Below are positions 1 to 7,845 of a DNA stretch of 22,784 nt, one piece after another (the first letter of the stretch is position 1; each line of letters starts with the position of its first letter). This DNA is from Proteiniphilum sp. UBA5267. Lineage in GTDB: Bacteria > Bacteroidota > Bacteroidia > Bacteroidales > Dysgonomonadaceae. The notes under the pieces were generated by a model that was given only the letters and a program-made list of their open reading frames with translations, did no database searches and had not been told where the DNA came from. The stretch covers positions 1-22,784 of the forward strand of contig DHTF01000102.1 in NCBI GenBank assembly GCA_002411515.1, given 5' to 3'. Both the position numbers and the translations under genes were made by a program.

Positions 1-533
1 GGTTCGGTAAGGTCCATCGACATGGTCTGTCCCTTCACCACGCGCGGGATGTATTTGTTTTTCTGGTCTTCATCACCAAATTCATAGATGGTCTCGCCAC
101 AATCCTGGAGCATCCATATATTCTGAAAGCTCGCATCGGCACGACTCACGATATCGGCACTGATCATATAGGGCACCATCGGAAAATTAAGTCCACCATA
201 CTTGCGGGCAAAACGCATACCCATCAGTTCCGCTCTGTTGAGCACGTCGAGGTTCTCCTGTGTGTTACCGGCATAGGTCACACGACCGTTGGCTACGGTG
301 GGACCGTTGTGATCTACCTCCTCGGCGTTGGGCTCGATGATCTCGCCGCATATTTCTCCCACCACCTCCAGCACCTTGTCGTAGCTGTCCATTGCATCTT
401 CAAAATCGATGGGGGCATAGTCGTACGTCTCTCTGTCGGTATAATTCCGTTCTTTCAATTCCACAATTCTCTTCATCAACGGATGTTGAAGGTAGTGCCT
501 GAATTGGGGTGTATCGGTATAAAAATTTGCCAT
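1..533 (-). CDS. Acyl-CoA dehydrogenase, N-terminal part (cut by window edge)
   Basis: This is the first 177 codons of a flavin-dependent acyl-CoA dehydrogenase, which oxidises an acyl-CoA to the enoyl-CoA and passes electrons to an electron-transfer flavoprotein. The ATG at 533 opens MANFYTDTPQFRHYL. About 55 extra residues precede the usual N-terminal helical domain, as in the long (about 560-600 aa) acyl-CoA dehydrogenases. Near the window edge the frame reads MSMDLTEP, matching the conserved (A)LTEP flavin/substrate loop where the middle beta domain begins. It lies 79 nt downstream of etfA on the same strand, so the Etf encoded beside it is the obvious electron partner. The substrate cannot be told from this fragment; the catalytic Glu would lie outside the window. 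Confidence 0.93.
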   Translation of the reverse strand, partial: MANFYTDTPQFRHYLQHPLMKRIVELKERNYTDRETYDYAPIDFEDAMDSYDKVLEVVGEICGEIIEPNAEEVDHNGPTVANGRVTYAGNTQENLDVLNRAELMGMRFARKYGGLNFPMVPYMISADIVSRADASFQNIWMLQDCGETIYEFGDEDQKNKYIPRVVKGQTMSMDLTE

Positions 534-612
534 AAATTTAGTTCTTCGTTCTGAATGAAATCAATTACTTTTTATGATCAACAGATCAACGAATCGATCA
601 TCACTCAATCTG

Positions 613-1632
613 TTACTTTGTATTCTTCTTATAATATTTGATCATCTTTGGAATCACCTTCTCCACTTCGCCCGTGATCACATAATCGGCAATGGCGTTA
701 ATGGGGGCATCGGGATCGTTGTTGATGGAGATGATGAGTGAACTATCCTGCATCCCGGCGATGTGTTGTATCTGTCCCGAGATCCCGCAGGCAATATATA
801 CCTTGGGACGCACAGTTACGCCGGTTTGTCCCACCTGGCGTTCATGTTCTACAAATCCTGCATCCACAGCAGCACGAGAGGCACCCACTTCGGCACCCAA
901 TACATCGGCAAGTTGATAGAGCAACTGGAAGTTCTCTTTCGATCCCACACCGTATCCTCCGGAAACAATGATGGGCGAGTTCTTGATATTTACTTTCGAC
1001 TTTTCAATATGCCGATCGATGACAGAGATTACGTAGTCCTCCTCCTTCACGAAGTCACTCACCGTATGTTCCACTATTTCACCTTTATAATAAGGATCGA
1101 TAATTTCTTTTTTCATGACCCCTTCCCGTACCGTAGCCATTTGCGGACGGTGATCGGGATTGATGATCCAGGCCACGATGTTGCCGCCAAAGGCAGGACG
1201 TATCTGATAAAGCAGATCCTTGTAAATCTTGCCTTCTTTCTTTTCTTCGTGATCTCCGATCTCGAGGGAAGTACAATCGGCAGTCAGTCCGCTACCCAAT
1301 GCTGAAGAGACACGTGGGCCCAAATCACGTCCGATGATGGTCGCGCCCATCAGACAGATTTGCGGTTTTTCTTTTTTAAACAGCTCTACCAGGATGGAGG
1401 TATGTGGCATGGTGGTATAGGGCGACAACCGTTCCTCTTTGAAGACATGCAGCACATCCACGCCATAGGGAAAAACCTGTTGGGCTATGCTGTCGAGATG
1501 GGCACCGGCGGCAATGGCTTCCATCCTGCAGTTCAGCTGATTGGCCAACGATCGTCCCTTGGTGAGTAGTTCCAGGCTTACCTCGGCTACCGTGCCCTCT
1601 TCTATTTCCAGATATACAAATAAATTGTTCAT
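613..1632 (-). CDS. etfA: Electron transfer flavoprotein subunit alpha
   Basis: Alpha subunit of the heterodimeric electron transfer flavoprotein, 339 aa, normal length. The N-terminal Rossmann-like domain runs to about residue 190. The C-terminal FAD domain carries the signatures GASRAAVDAG (250-259), QVGQTG (266-271) and GISGQIQH (283-290), followed by the INNDPDAPI stretch that contacts FAD. RPAFGGNI (145-152) is another Etf-alpha hallmark. The start ATG at 1632 lies 18 nt after the etfB stop, with GAGGAA upstream, so translation in series with etfB is likely. Its job is to carry electrons between the acyl-CoA dehydrogenase encoded just downstream and another redox partner. The family assignment is firm; the physiological direction of electron flow is inference. 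Confidence 0.97.
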   Translation of the reverse strand: MNNLFVYLEIEEGTVAEVSLELLTKGRSLANQLNCRMEAIAAGAHLDSIAQQVFPYGVDVLHVFKEERLSPYTTMPHTSILVELFKKEKPQICLMGATIIGRDLGPRVSSALGSGLTADCTSLEIGDHEEKKEGKIYKDLLYQIRPAFGGNIVAWIINPDHRPQMATVREGVMKKEIIDPYYKGEIVEHTVSDFVKEEDYVISVIDRHIEKSKVNIKNSPIIVSGGYGVGSKENFQLLYQLADVLGAEVGASRAAVDAGFVEHERQVGQTGVTVRPKVYIACGISGQIQHIAGMQDSSLIISINNDPDAPINAIADYVITGEVEKVIPKMIKYYKKNTK

Positions 1633-1650
1633 ATTGTTTGATTCCTCGTG

Positions 1651-2523
1651 TTATCCAATCGTGTGATTTTCTATCAGTTCTCTCATCAACTCATCAATCT
1701 CGGCATCGTTGTCACTCAAACGCTTGCTCTCCTTGGCCTGAAAGACCACGTTCTCAATCTTTTTCACTTTCGTGGGAGAGCCTGAGAGACCGCACTGCAC
1801 CGGGTCGGCTTGCACGTCGGCAACGCTCCATTCGGTCAGATTCAGATAAGGATGACTGCTGTATATATCGATGTAGTCGAGGTTCTCGACCTGCCTCTCG
1901 GTCACCGTTTTGGCATGTTTGAATTTTTGAAGGAGCTTGGCATTCCGGGGCCTGCATGGGCGGGCGGAGCCATTCACGGTAATGAGTGCCGGCAGCGGGC
2001 ATTCCACCACTTCTACCCCGTTATCGAGGCGTCGCTTGACCGTGATTTTATCCTTGTCTATCGCCTCGATATTTTCGGCATAGGTAATCTGTGGAATACC
2101 AAGTTTCTCGGCAATCTGTGGCCCCACTTGCGCAGTATCCCCATCGATGGCCTGACGTCCGGCGACGATGAGATCGACTTTTCCTATTTTGCGCACAGCC
2201 ATCGACAAGGCATACGATGTAGCCAGCGTGTCGGCACCGGCAAAAGCTCTGTCAGTCAGCAGCACCCCATCGTCTGCACCACGGAAAAGGCCTTCCCGCA
2301 GTATGTCGGCAGCCCTTCCAGGACCCATGGTCAGCACTGTGATTCTTGATCCCGGGAAGCGTTCCTTGATGCCCAGAGCCTGTTCCATCGCATTCAGGTC
2401 TTCCGGGTTAAAAATTGCAGGCAATGCAGCCCTGTTCACGGTTCCGTCGGCTTTCATCGCATCTTTCCCCACATTGCGCGTGTCGGGGACCTGCTTAGCC
2501 AACACAATAATGTTAAAAGCCAT
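1651..2523 (-). CDS. etfB: Electron transfer flavoprotein subunit beta
   Basis: Beta subunit of the electron transfer flavoprotein, 290 aa. It opens with the family's N-terminal strand and KQVPDT (10-15), and has the nucleotide-binding loop AGRQAIDGDTAQVGP (121-135). The DGDTAQVGP form resembles EtfB of anaerobes such as Clostridium, where a second FAD is bound for electron bifurcation; mitochondrial-type ETFs instead bind AMP with an NQTG-type loop. It is the first gene of the etfB-etfA-dehydrogenase unit. The ATG at 2523 follows a non-coding leader of about 120 nt if the -7 box at 2650-2657 is used. Whether this Etf really bifurcates cannot be settled from sequence alone. Confidence 0.97.
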   Translation of the reverse strand: MAFNIIVLAKQVPDTRNVGKDAMKADGTVNRAALPAIFNPEDLNAMEQALGIKERFPGSRITVLTMGPGRAADILREGLFRGADDGVLLTDRAFAGADTLATSYALSMAVRKIGKVDLIVAGRQAIDGDTAQVGPQIAEKLGIPQITYAENIEAIDKDKITVKRRLDNGVEVVECPLPALITVNGSARPCRPRNAKLLQKFKHAKTVTERQVENLDYIDIYSSHPYLNLTEWSVADVQADPVQCGLSGSPTKVKKIENVVFQAKESKRLSDNDAEIDELMRELIENHTIG

Positions 2524-2587
2524 TGTAGTCTATTTTGTTTGTTTCTTTTGGGTATTCTCACGCACTTCTTCGTGACAAAACATACCA

Positions 2588-2606
2588 AAATGCGCTCATC
2601 GCATTT
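2588..2606 (-). promoter_or_regulatory. Hairpin in the presumed etfB leader
   Basis: A perfect 7-bp inverted repeat (AAATGCG, 5-nt loop, CGCATTT) lies 65 nt upstream of the etfB ATG. Read on the minus strand it is followed by TTTTGG. A weaker 5-bp stem (TCACG/CGTGA, 2558-2575) lies between it and the gene. It could be a weak attenuator or an mRNA-stabilising structure. The function is unknown; only the symmetry is seen. Confidence 0.35.
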
Positions 2607-2649
2607 CTTGTGAACGATTGCATGAAAAAAGCGTAATCTGTTAAGGGAG

Positions 2650-2657
2650 CAAATATA
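2650..2657 (-). promoter_or_regulatory. Candidate -7 box for the etfB-etfA-acd operon
   Basis: The minus strand reads TATATTTG, an exact match to the Bacteroidetes -7 consensus TAnnTTTG, 127 nt upstream of etfB. No TTG-type -33 element stands at the usual 19-22 nt spacing (the nearest is 26 nt away), so this is a half-supported promoter. Confidence 0.4.
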
Positions 2658-2807
2658 CACAAATTTTTATGTAGTTACCCATGCCAATATGAACTTTCAA
2701 AAAAAATAAAAATCAGCATACAAACATTTGGGCAGACAAATATGTTAATTAAGTAACGCATCTCTCGTGTGATTCTGTGGTGGTCAACAAATCATTCGCC
2801 TCGGCTG

Positions 2808-2841
2808 CTTGCGAAAGTCCAGGTAAAATATCATATCTTTG
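2808..2841 (+). promoter_or_regulatory. Promoter of the lipoprotein gene
   Basis: CTTG at 2808-2811 (-33), a 22-nt spacer and TATCTTTG at 2834-2841 (-7, exact TAnnTTTG) form a good Bacteroidetes-type promoter. Transcription would start near 2848, about 15 nt before the ATG at 2864. This also argues that the ATG at 2864, not the upstream in-frame GTG at 2777, is the true start. Confidence 0.6.
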
Positions 2842-2863
2842 TAGTGAAAATAAAATATCCCAA

Positions 2864-3913
2864 ATGAAAAAAACAGGCTCTTTACTCGTTGTGATAGTGA
2901 TGGGGCTGCTCTTGGGCAGTTGTGCCGGCATCAATTACCTGACCGTGGAAACCCGTGAACCGGCGGAGTTGGCACTCCCTTCGCAGGTGCTCTCGCTAGT
3001 GTTGGTGAACAATGTGGTGCAACAGCCCGATAACATAGGACATGAAACAACACTGGTTGGAAAATCCTCGTCTGAAAGGACGAAAGCATCGGCCGACAGT
3101 ATCGCTATTTATTATATGGAGGCACTAACCCAATTTCTGAATGAAGAGGATTATTTTCAGAACGTGCTCTTTTATCCCGATCCCTTGCGCAGCGACTCTG
3201 ATTTCTTCCAGGAACGGCCGCTCACACCGGCGCAGATGGACCAGATCAAGAAAGAAACCGATGCCGATGCTGTTGTCTCGCTCGACAAGCTCATTCTCCA
3301 GACCACACGACAAGACATGTTCCGACAACAGGGTTATACCTACAGTGGAATGACCGGGAAAATACATTCAATCATCAGGGTTTACATGCCCACCATGCAA
3401 GGAAAGATTCCGGCGTTACAGTATTACGACAGCCTTCGTTGGGAAGGATTCGACATCCAGGACAAGCGTGCTTATGCCGAGGTGATACTACCCTCTCGCG
3501 AAGAGGCGATGAAGGAGCTGGCGGTGAGAGCAGCCGAAAAAATGACCAAAGTCTTTGCACCATACTGGGAAATGCAGGAAAGGTGGTATTATACACTACC
3601 CCACACGTTGATGCGGGAAGGAGAGGTGTATGCCAAAGGTGCCGATTGGATGAAAGCAATTGAGAAATGGGAAGCATTTTATCAAGCCCGTTCCAACAAA
3701 AAAGAAAAAGCAAAGGCGGCGAACAACATTGCACTCGCCTGGGAGATGATGGGCGATATGACAAAAGCTCTGGAGTGGGCTGAGTTGGCACATGATTTTT
3801 TCACAGCGTCAACAGCGCCCAACTCACTCGACAGAAAGCGGTCGCTGCTATACAAAAATGAGCTTCAGAGGAGGGCCAACGTTTCCAGTGGATTGAATAT
3901 GGAGGGTCTTTAG
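2864..3913 (+). CDS. Lipoprotein of unknown function with a TPR-like C-terminal region
   Basis: A 349-aa predicted lipoprotein. I chose the ATG at 2864 because it gives a proper lipoprotein signal (KK, hydrophobic stretch, lipobox LGSC with Cys20) and follows a promoter directly. The mature part has a mixed alpha/beta region with a VSLDKLILQ strand and a RVYMPTMQGK segment. Residues about 254-316 form helical hairpins (KAIEKWEAFYQ, AANNIALAWEMMGDMTKALEWAELA) that read like one or two TPR units. The overall pattern resembles a Bacteroidetes lipoprotein family I recall as DUF6340, but I cannot verify that. It is divergent from etfB and stands alone in its transcript. It probably sits in the periplasm or on the outer membrane; no enzymatic motif is visible. 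Confidence 0.85.
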   Translation: MKKTGSLLVVIVMGLLLGSCAGINYLTVETREPAELALPSQVLSLVLVNNVVQQPDNIGHETTLVGKSSSERTKASADSIAIYYMEALTQFLNEEDYFQNVLFYPDPLRSDSDFFQERPLTPAQMDQIKKETDADAVVSLDKLILQTTRQDMFRQQGYTYSGMTGKIHSIIRVYMPTMQGKIPALQYYDSLRWEGFDIQDKRAYAEVILPSREEAMKELAVRAAEKMTKVFAPYWEMQERWYYTLPHTLMREGEVYAKGADWMKAIEKWEAFYQARSNKKEKAKAANNIALAWEMMGDMTKALEWAELAHDFFTASTAPNSLDRKRSLLYKNELQRRANVSSGLNMEGL

Positions 3914-3977
3914 GTCTTTGTTTGTTGATCGCTCCAAAAAAAAAGTAAAAGTTATTCCGGATATTCAAAAAAAACAG

Positions 3978-3985
3978 TACCTTTG
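3978..3985 (+). promoter_or_regulatory. Candidate -7 box of rho
   Basis: TACCTTTG matches TAnnTTTG exactly. No good TTTG -33 element is seen upstream (only GTTATT at 3951-3956). It would start transcription near 3992, giving rho a leader of about 178 nt. Confidence 0.5.
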
Positions 3986-3991
3986 CCCCTG

Positions 3992-4169
3992 AATCTTCGA
4001 CAGTACATTTACTCATACTACTGTTAATCATTTACAAATTCATTTCAAAACCAAATTATCTCCGGCCACTTATTGCTGAAAAGTATGTTTCTATGCATAC
4101 ATCACCCCGGTCGGGCATGATTCAGAACAACTTTTTTTCAACATCTATAACGAATTTCAATAGATCTAC
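3992..4169 (+). promoter_or_regulatory. Long structured 5' leader of rho
   Basis: The leader holds a 6-bp stem ACAGTA/TACTGT (4000-4024, 13-nt loop). A longer-range pair CTGAATC (3989-3995) and GATTCAG (4119-4125) closes around it, followed by a run of T (4131-4137). Rho autoregulates through its leader in other bacteria such as E. coli; here autoregulation is only inferred from length and structure. No leader peptide is convincing. Confidence 0.35.
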
Positions 4170-6185
4170 ATGGCTTATAACATCATCGAGCTGAATGAAA
4201 AGCTTACCACAGAATTGCGGGTTCTTGCCAAAGAAATGGGCATAAGACGCCCAGATGCCTATAAAAAAGAAGAACTCATCTACAAGATTTTAGATGAGCA
4301 GGCTATCGCCGAAACAAAAAAAATAACCGCCGACGCGGGTACAAAACAAAACTATGGCGACAGAAACCGAACCGAAAAACCTAAGAACCAGAAAAATAAA
4401 CCTGCCGCTAAAAAAGAGGAAATCAAAGAGAACGAGGCGGGCAAGAAAGAACAAAAAAACAATCCCCCCAAGCAGACACAACCTGTTGCTTCTCTCGAAA
4501 AACCCAGGCTGAAAAAAAAGGAGGAAGTTCTTCTGGAAAGAACCAAACAGGAAGCCACACCTGTCGTTCCGGCCACAACTCCCGCACCCGTGAAACCCGA
4601 GGTAACAAACAAGGAGGTGGCGAAGGAGGTAATTGAAACAACAGCCGAAAAGAAAGAGCCAGCCGAAAACAGAACAGATAAAAAAGAGGTGAGCGAAAAG
4701 AACGTGACTCCTCAACAAGAAACAAAAACTTCGTCGAAACCGCTTCAACTGGTCTTCCGGTCTTCGAAGCACAGGAACGAAGAGAAAAAAGATGTACCCG
4801 CACCCGTAACGCTGCCGCCGGTGGTAGCCGAAGATCCCACGGCCGAGATACCCGCTGCTCCCGCAAAAGAAATACCCCAGGCAGGAAGCAAGATTTCCCT
4901 GATGGATTTACTGGCACCCTCGCCATTGCAGCCCAAACAACAACCTCAGGCACAACAGCCCCGGGCGGCACATCCTTCGCCTAATCAGCCACAGACACAG
5001 GCGCAGCCACAGACACAACCACAGTCACAGTCACAGCCACAGAAAGAAAAAGATGCAACATATGACTTCGACGGTATCCTGACCGCTTCGGGTGTATTGG
5101 AAATCATGCCCGACGGATATGGATTTCTGCGTTCTTCCGATTACAATTACATGTCGTCGCCCGACGACATCTATGTATCACAATCGCAGATACGTCTCTT
5201 CGGCCTCAAGACCGGTGATGTAGTGGAGGGTCCCATTCGTCCGCCCAAAGAGGGAGAGAAGTTTTTCCCGCTGGTAAAGGTAGACCTCATCAACTGCCGC
5301 AAGCCCGATGATGTGCGTGACCGCGTACCTTTCGACCATTTGAAACCACTCTTTCCAAATGAGAAATTTAATCTCACAAAAGGACACAACGACAATCTCT
5401 CCTGCCGTGTAGTTGACATGTTTTCTCCCATCGGGAAAGGACAGCGCGGCCTGATCGTGGCACAGCCCAAGACCGGTAAAACCATGCTGCTCAAAGACAT
5501 TGCCAATGCTATTGCCGACAACCATCCGGAGGTATACATGATCATCCTCCTCATTGATGAACGACCCGAAGAGGTTACCGACATGGAGCGCAGCGTAAAG
5601 GCCGAAGTTATAGCCTCCACTTTTGATGAGCCTGCCGATCGTCACGTAAAGATTGCCGAGATTGTGCTGAATAAAGCCCGCCGCCTGGTTGAATGTGGAC
5701 ATGATGTGGTGATCCTGCTCGACTCCATTACCCGTTTGGCGCGCGCATACAATACCGTGCAGCCGGCATCGGGAAAGGTGCTCTCGGGAGGTGTGGATGC
5801 CAACGCATTGCACAAACCGAAACGTTTCTTCGGTGCTGCCCGCAACATCGAGAACGGGGGCTCGCTCACCATCATTGCCACTGCTCTCACCGATACCGGA
5901 TCAAAGATGGATGACGTGATCTTTGAAGAATTCAAGGGTACAGGTAACATGGAGCTGCAGCTCGACCGCCGCCTCTCCAACAAACGTGTCTTCCCGTCTG
6001 TAGACATCATTGCTTCCAGCACACGACGCGACGATCTGCTGCTCTCCGAAGAGACCCTCAATCGCATGTGGGTGCTCCGCAATTTCCTCTCCGACATGAA
6101 CTCGGTGGAGGCGATGGAGTTCCTGTTAAACCGATTGAGACGCACATCGAGCAACGAGGAGTTTCTGATCTCCATGAACGACTGA
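4170..6185 (+). CDS. rho: Transcription termination factor Rho with a large disordered insert
   Basis: Hexameric RNA helicase that terminates transcription, 671 aa against about 420 in E. coli. The Rho N-terminal helical domain is at about 5-45. Residues about 50-296 are a low-complexity insert: first K/E/T/P-rich, then P/V/A-rich, ending in a P/Q tract. The OB-fold RNA-binding domain ([13 protein letters not shown]) spans about 298-375. The RecA-like ATPase domain follows, with Walker A AQPKTGKT (431-438, Lys437), Walker B VVILLDS (513-519, Asp518), and the Q and R loops in [20 protein letters not shown] and [21 protein letters not shown]. All catalytic motifs are intact. Large disordered inserts are typical of Bacteroidetes Rho, and in Bacteroides thetaiotaomicron one is reported to drive phase separation. 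The gene stands alone and ends at a strong terminator. Confidence 0.98.
   Translation: MAYNIIELNEKLTTELRVLAKEMGIRRPDAYKKEELIYKILDEQAIAETKKITADAGTKQNYGDRNRTEKPKNQKNKPAAKKEEIKENEAGKKEQKNNPPKQTQPVASLEKPRLKKKEEVLLERTKQEATPVVPATTPAPVKPEVTNKEVAKEVIETTAEKKEPAENRTDKKEVSEKNVTPQQETKTSSKPLQLVFRSSKHRNEEKKDVPAPVTLPPVVAEDPTAEIPAAPAKEIPQAGSKISLMDLLAPSPLQPKQQPQAQQPRAAHPSPNQPQTQAQPQTQPQSQSQPQKEKDATYDFDGILTASGVLEIMPDGYGFLRSSDYNYMSSPDDIYVSQSQIRLFGLKTGDVVEGPIRPPKEGEKFFPLVKVDLINCRKPDDVRDRVPFDHLKPLFPNEKFNLTKGHNDNLSCRVVDMFSPIGKGQRGLIVAQPKTGKTMLLKDIANAIADNHPEVYMIILLIDERPEEVTDMERSVKAEVIASTFDEPADRHVKIAEIVLNKARRLVECGHDVVILLDSITRLARAYNTVQPASGKVLSGGVDANALHKPKRFFGAARNIENGGSLTIIATALTDTGSKMDDVIFEEFKGTGNMELQLDRRLSNKRVFPSVDIIASSTRRDDLLLSEETLNRMWVLRNFLSDMNSVEAMEFLLNRLRRTSSNEEFLISMND
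4986..5043 (+). repeat. Imperfect CAG-CCA/ACA tandem repeat encoding a Pro/Gln tract in Rho
   Basis: Successive CAG, CCA, ACA and TCA codons build a run of alternating Q, P, T and S residues (Rho residues about 273-290). Units such as CAGCCACAGACACA recur with small changes. Because the unit keeps the frame, length changes would alter only the disordered insert. Confidence 0.7.
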
Positions 6186-6215
6186 CCATGGCAGAAAGAA
6201 ATTCGGGAAAAGAAC

Positions 6216-6254
6216 AAAAAAACGCGGTGAGATTTACTCTCATCGCGTTTTTTT
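6216..6254. terminator. Bidirectional intrinsic terminator between rho and truA
   Basis: A run of seven A, then CGCG-G-TGAGA, a 5-nt loop TTTAC, TCTCA-T-CGCG and seven T. The stem is nearly perfect and has a U-tract in either direction, so it can stop both rho (plus) and the dnaN-exonuclease-truA transcript (minus). Confidence 0.9.
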
Positions 6255-6301
6255 CAAATACCTGTCGTCGTTCTATTTCATCAATTACCAGAAATCTCTC
6301 T

Positions 6302-7054
6302 TCATAGCCAGATATCGTCGGGATAGACTACCTCTTCCAGATAAAGGGCATGTCCCGGCGCAGAGTCGCCCGCGACGTTTCGGTTTCGGGCCTCAATAAT
6401 ACGGCGGAATCCTCGCTCATCGATGCGTCCCCTACCCGCTTCGAGCAACGTTCCCACAATGGCACGCACCATATTCCGGAGGAAACGATCTGCAGTAATG
6501 GTAAACACATATGCATGACTTTCCGTTTGCTTCCACTGGGCACTTTCAATCCTGCAGAGATTGGTCTTCACGTCGGTGTGAACCTTGCTGAAGCTGGTAA
6601 AGTCACTGTATTCCTTTAACACATCACACAACCTGTTCATCTGTTGCAGATCGGGATGAAAATAAATCCGGTGGGTCAGCTCATGGAGGAAAGGATCCTT
6701 TTGTGTGGTAACATGATAGCTGTAGGTTCGTGAGAGTGCACTGAAGCGGGCATGTGCATCGGGCTTTACCGCTCTGATATCGGCAATCGACACATCTTTG
6801 GGTAAAAAGTTGTTCATTTTATGAACCAGGTCAGCAGCCAAAAACAAATCTCCCTCCCAGTCGAAATGAGCCACCATTTTACGGGCATGCACCCCCGCAT
6901 CGGTTCTTCCGGCTCCCGTTACGGCCACACTTTCCCGCAGTATCACCGAGAGCGCATCCTGCACCACCTGTTGTACACTGGTTCCATTGGGCTGAATCTG
7001 CCATCCTACGTAGTTCCTGCCATTGTATGAAAGTGTCACGAAGTAGCGTGGCAT
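6302..7054 (-). CDS. truA: tRNA pseudouridine(38-40) synthase TruA
   Basis: Isomerises uridines 38-40 in the anticodon stem-loop of many tRNAs. 250 aa, the normal length. The catalytic Asp is Asp52 in GAGRTDAGVHA (47-57). YNGRNYVGWQ (10-19) near the start and FLRNMVRAIVGTLLEAGRG in the C-terminal half are TruA signatures. It starts 10 nt after the exonuclease stop and is the last gene before the terminator at 6216-6254, so it is probably co-transcribed with dnaN and the exonuclease. Confidence 0.97.
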   Translation of the reverse strand: MPRYFVTLSYNGRNYVGWQIQPNGTSVQQVVQDALSVILRESVAVTGAGRTDAGVHARKMVAHFDWEGDLFLAADLVHKMNNFLPKDVSIADIRAVKPDAHARFSALSRTYSYHVTTQKDPFLHELTHRIYFHPDLQQMNRLCDVLKEYSDFTSFSKVHTDVKTNLCRIESAQWKQTESHAYVFTITADRFLRNMVRAIVGTLLEAGRGRIDERGFRRIIEARNRNVAGDSAPGHALYLEEVVYPDDIWL

Positions 7055-7064
7055 ATACTGGAAT

Positions 7065-7835
7065 TTATCCGTTTAACTCTTTCAGCCTTATTTTTGTCAG
7101 AACCTGCTTGGTGTTCAATGGGAAATCACCCTCCATCATCCAGCTGTAATAGCCAGGTTCATTTTTGAGTACCTGTAAAACGGGTTTACCTTTGTGTTTC
7201 CCGAAGTTAAAGACCTCCACTCCCTCTTCGTTGAGGATGATCCGGCCTGCAAAATCGAGGTTGTTGTTGAAACTTGAATACTCTTTCGACAAGGCATCGA
7301 TGTCGTTGGAAAGATCCGGGTAACGATCAAGTTGTGATTTCAGTACCTCATAAGTCGCCATGGCATCGGCTTCTGCAGAGTGGGCATTTTCCAACTGTTT
7401 ATTACAATAGAAAGCATATGCTGCTTCCAGTGTACGCTGTTCTTTTCTGTGAAAGATGATTTGCACATCCACAAACTTTCGTTTGCTCATGTCGAAATCC
7501 ACACCGGCACGGAGAAACTCTTCAGCCAGCATGGGCACATCAAAACGACTGGAGTTGAACCCTGCCAGGTCGCACCCCTCGAGCTGATCAGCCAGGGAAC
7601 GGGCTACCTGTTTGAAAGTAGGACAATCTTTTACGTCGTCGTCTGTAATGCCGTGAATGGCTGTCGCCTGCGGCGGGATGGGCATGCCCGGGTTGATGCG
7701 GCGCGATTTAATTTCTTCTTTTCCATTGGGATACACTTTCAGAAAAGACACCTCCACGATGCGGTCATGGGTGATGCTGACTCCGGTGGTCTCCAGATCA
7801 AAAAAGACCATCGGGTTTTTGAGGTTCAATTGCAT
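7065..7835 (-). CDS. DnaQ-family 3'-5' exonuclease with ExoX-like C-terminal domain
   Basis: A 256-aa DEDDh-type exonuclease. The metal ligands and general base are visible: Asp13 and Glu15 in FFDLETTG, Asp99 in SSRFDVPML, His152 and Asp157 in AHSAEADA. After a linker, residues about 205-246 (VFNFGKHKGKPVLQVLKNEPGYYSW, in part) form the small C-terminal module found in exodeoxyribonuclease X-like proteins. Such genes are often named DNA polymerase III epsilon subunit in Bacteroidetes. Its place 10 nt downstream of dnaN suggests work alongside the sliding clamp in proofreading or repair, but which of the two is not decidable from sequence. The gap to truA is also 10 nt. Confidence 0.9.
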   Translation of the reverse strand: MQLNLKNPMVFFDLETTGVSITHDRIVEVSFLKVYPNGKEEIKSRRINPGMPIPPQATAIHGITDDDVKDCPTFKQVARSLADQLEGCDLAGFNSSRFDVPMLAEEFLRAGVDFDMSKRKFVDVQIIFHRKEQRTLEAAYAFYCNKQLENAHSAEADAMATYEVLKSQLDRYPDLSNDIDALSKEYSSFNNNLDFAGRIILNEEGVEVFNFGKHKGKPVLQVLKNEPGYYSWMMEGDFPLNTKQVLTKIRLKELNG

Positions 7836-7845
7836 GTCAATGGGG

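Larger units (their letters stand above)
2524..2863. other. Divergent intergenic region between etfB and the lipoprotein gene
   Basis: This 340-nt stretch holds no convincing gene. It is AT-rich, with a minus-strand -7 box (2650-2657) and leader hairpin serving etfB, and a plus-strand promoter (2808-2841) serving the lipoprotein gene. The lipoprotein reading frame stays open upstream to about 2777, but that part overlaps the promoter and lacks a signal peptide at its start, so I treat it as non-coding. Confidence 0.6.

Noticed and set aside
2777..2863. Upstream extension of the lipoprotein gene (29 codons from a GTG)
   Set aside because: It overlaps a good promoter and would bury the lipoprotein signal peptide inside the protein; the ATG at 2864 is the better start.
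4290..4971. Long minus-strand frames opposite the Rho insert
   Set aside because: They arise because the low-complexity coding of the insert leaves the complementary strand free of stops; they show no domain and low-complexity Phe/Leu/Ser content.
7821..7835. N-terminal QLNL of the exonuclease as a clamp-binding motif
   Set aside because: Only a partial match to the QL(S/D)LF consensus, at the very start of the core fold strand; not enough to claim clamp binding.
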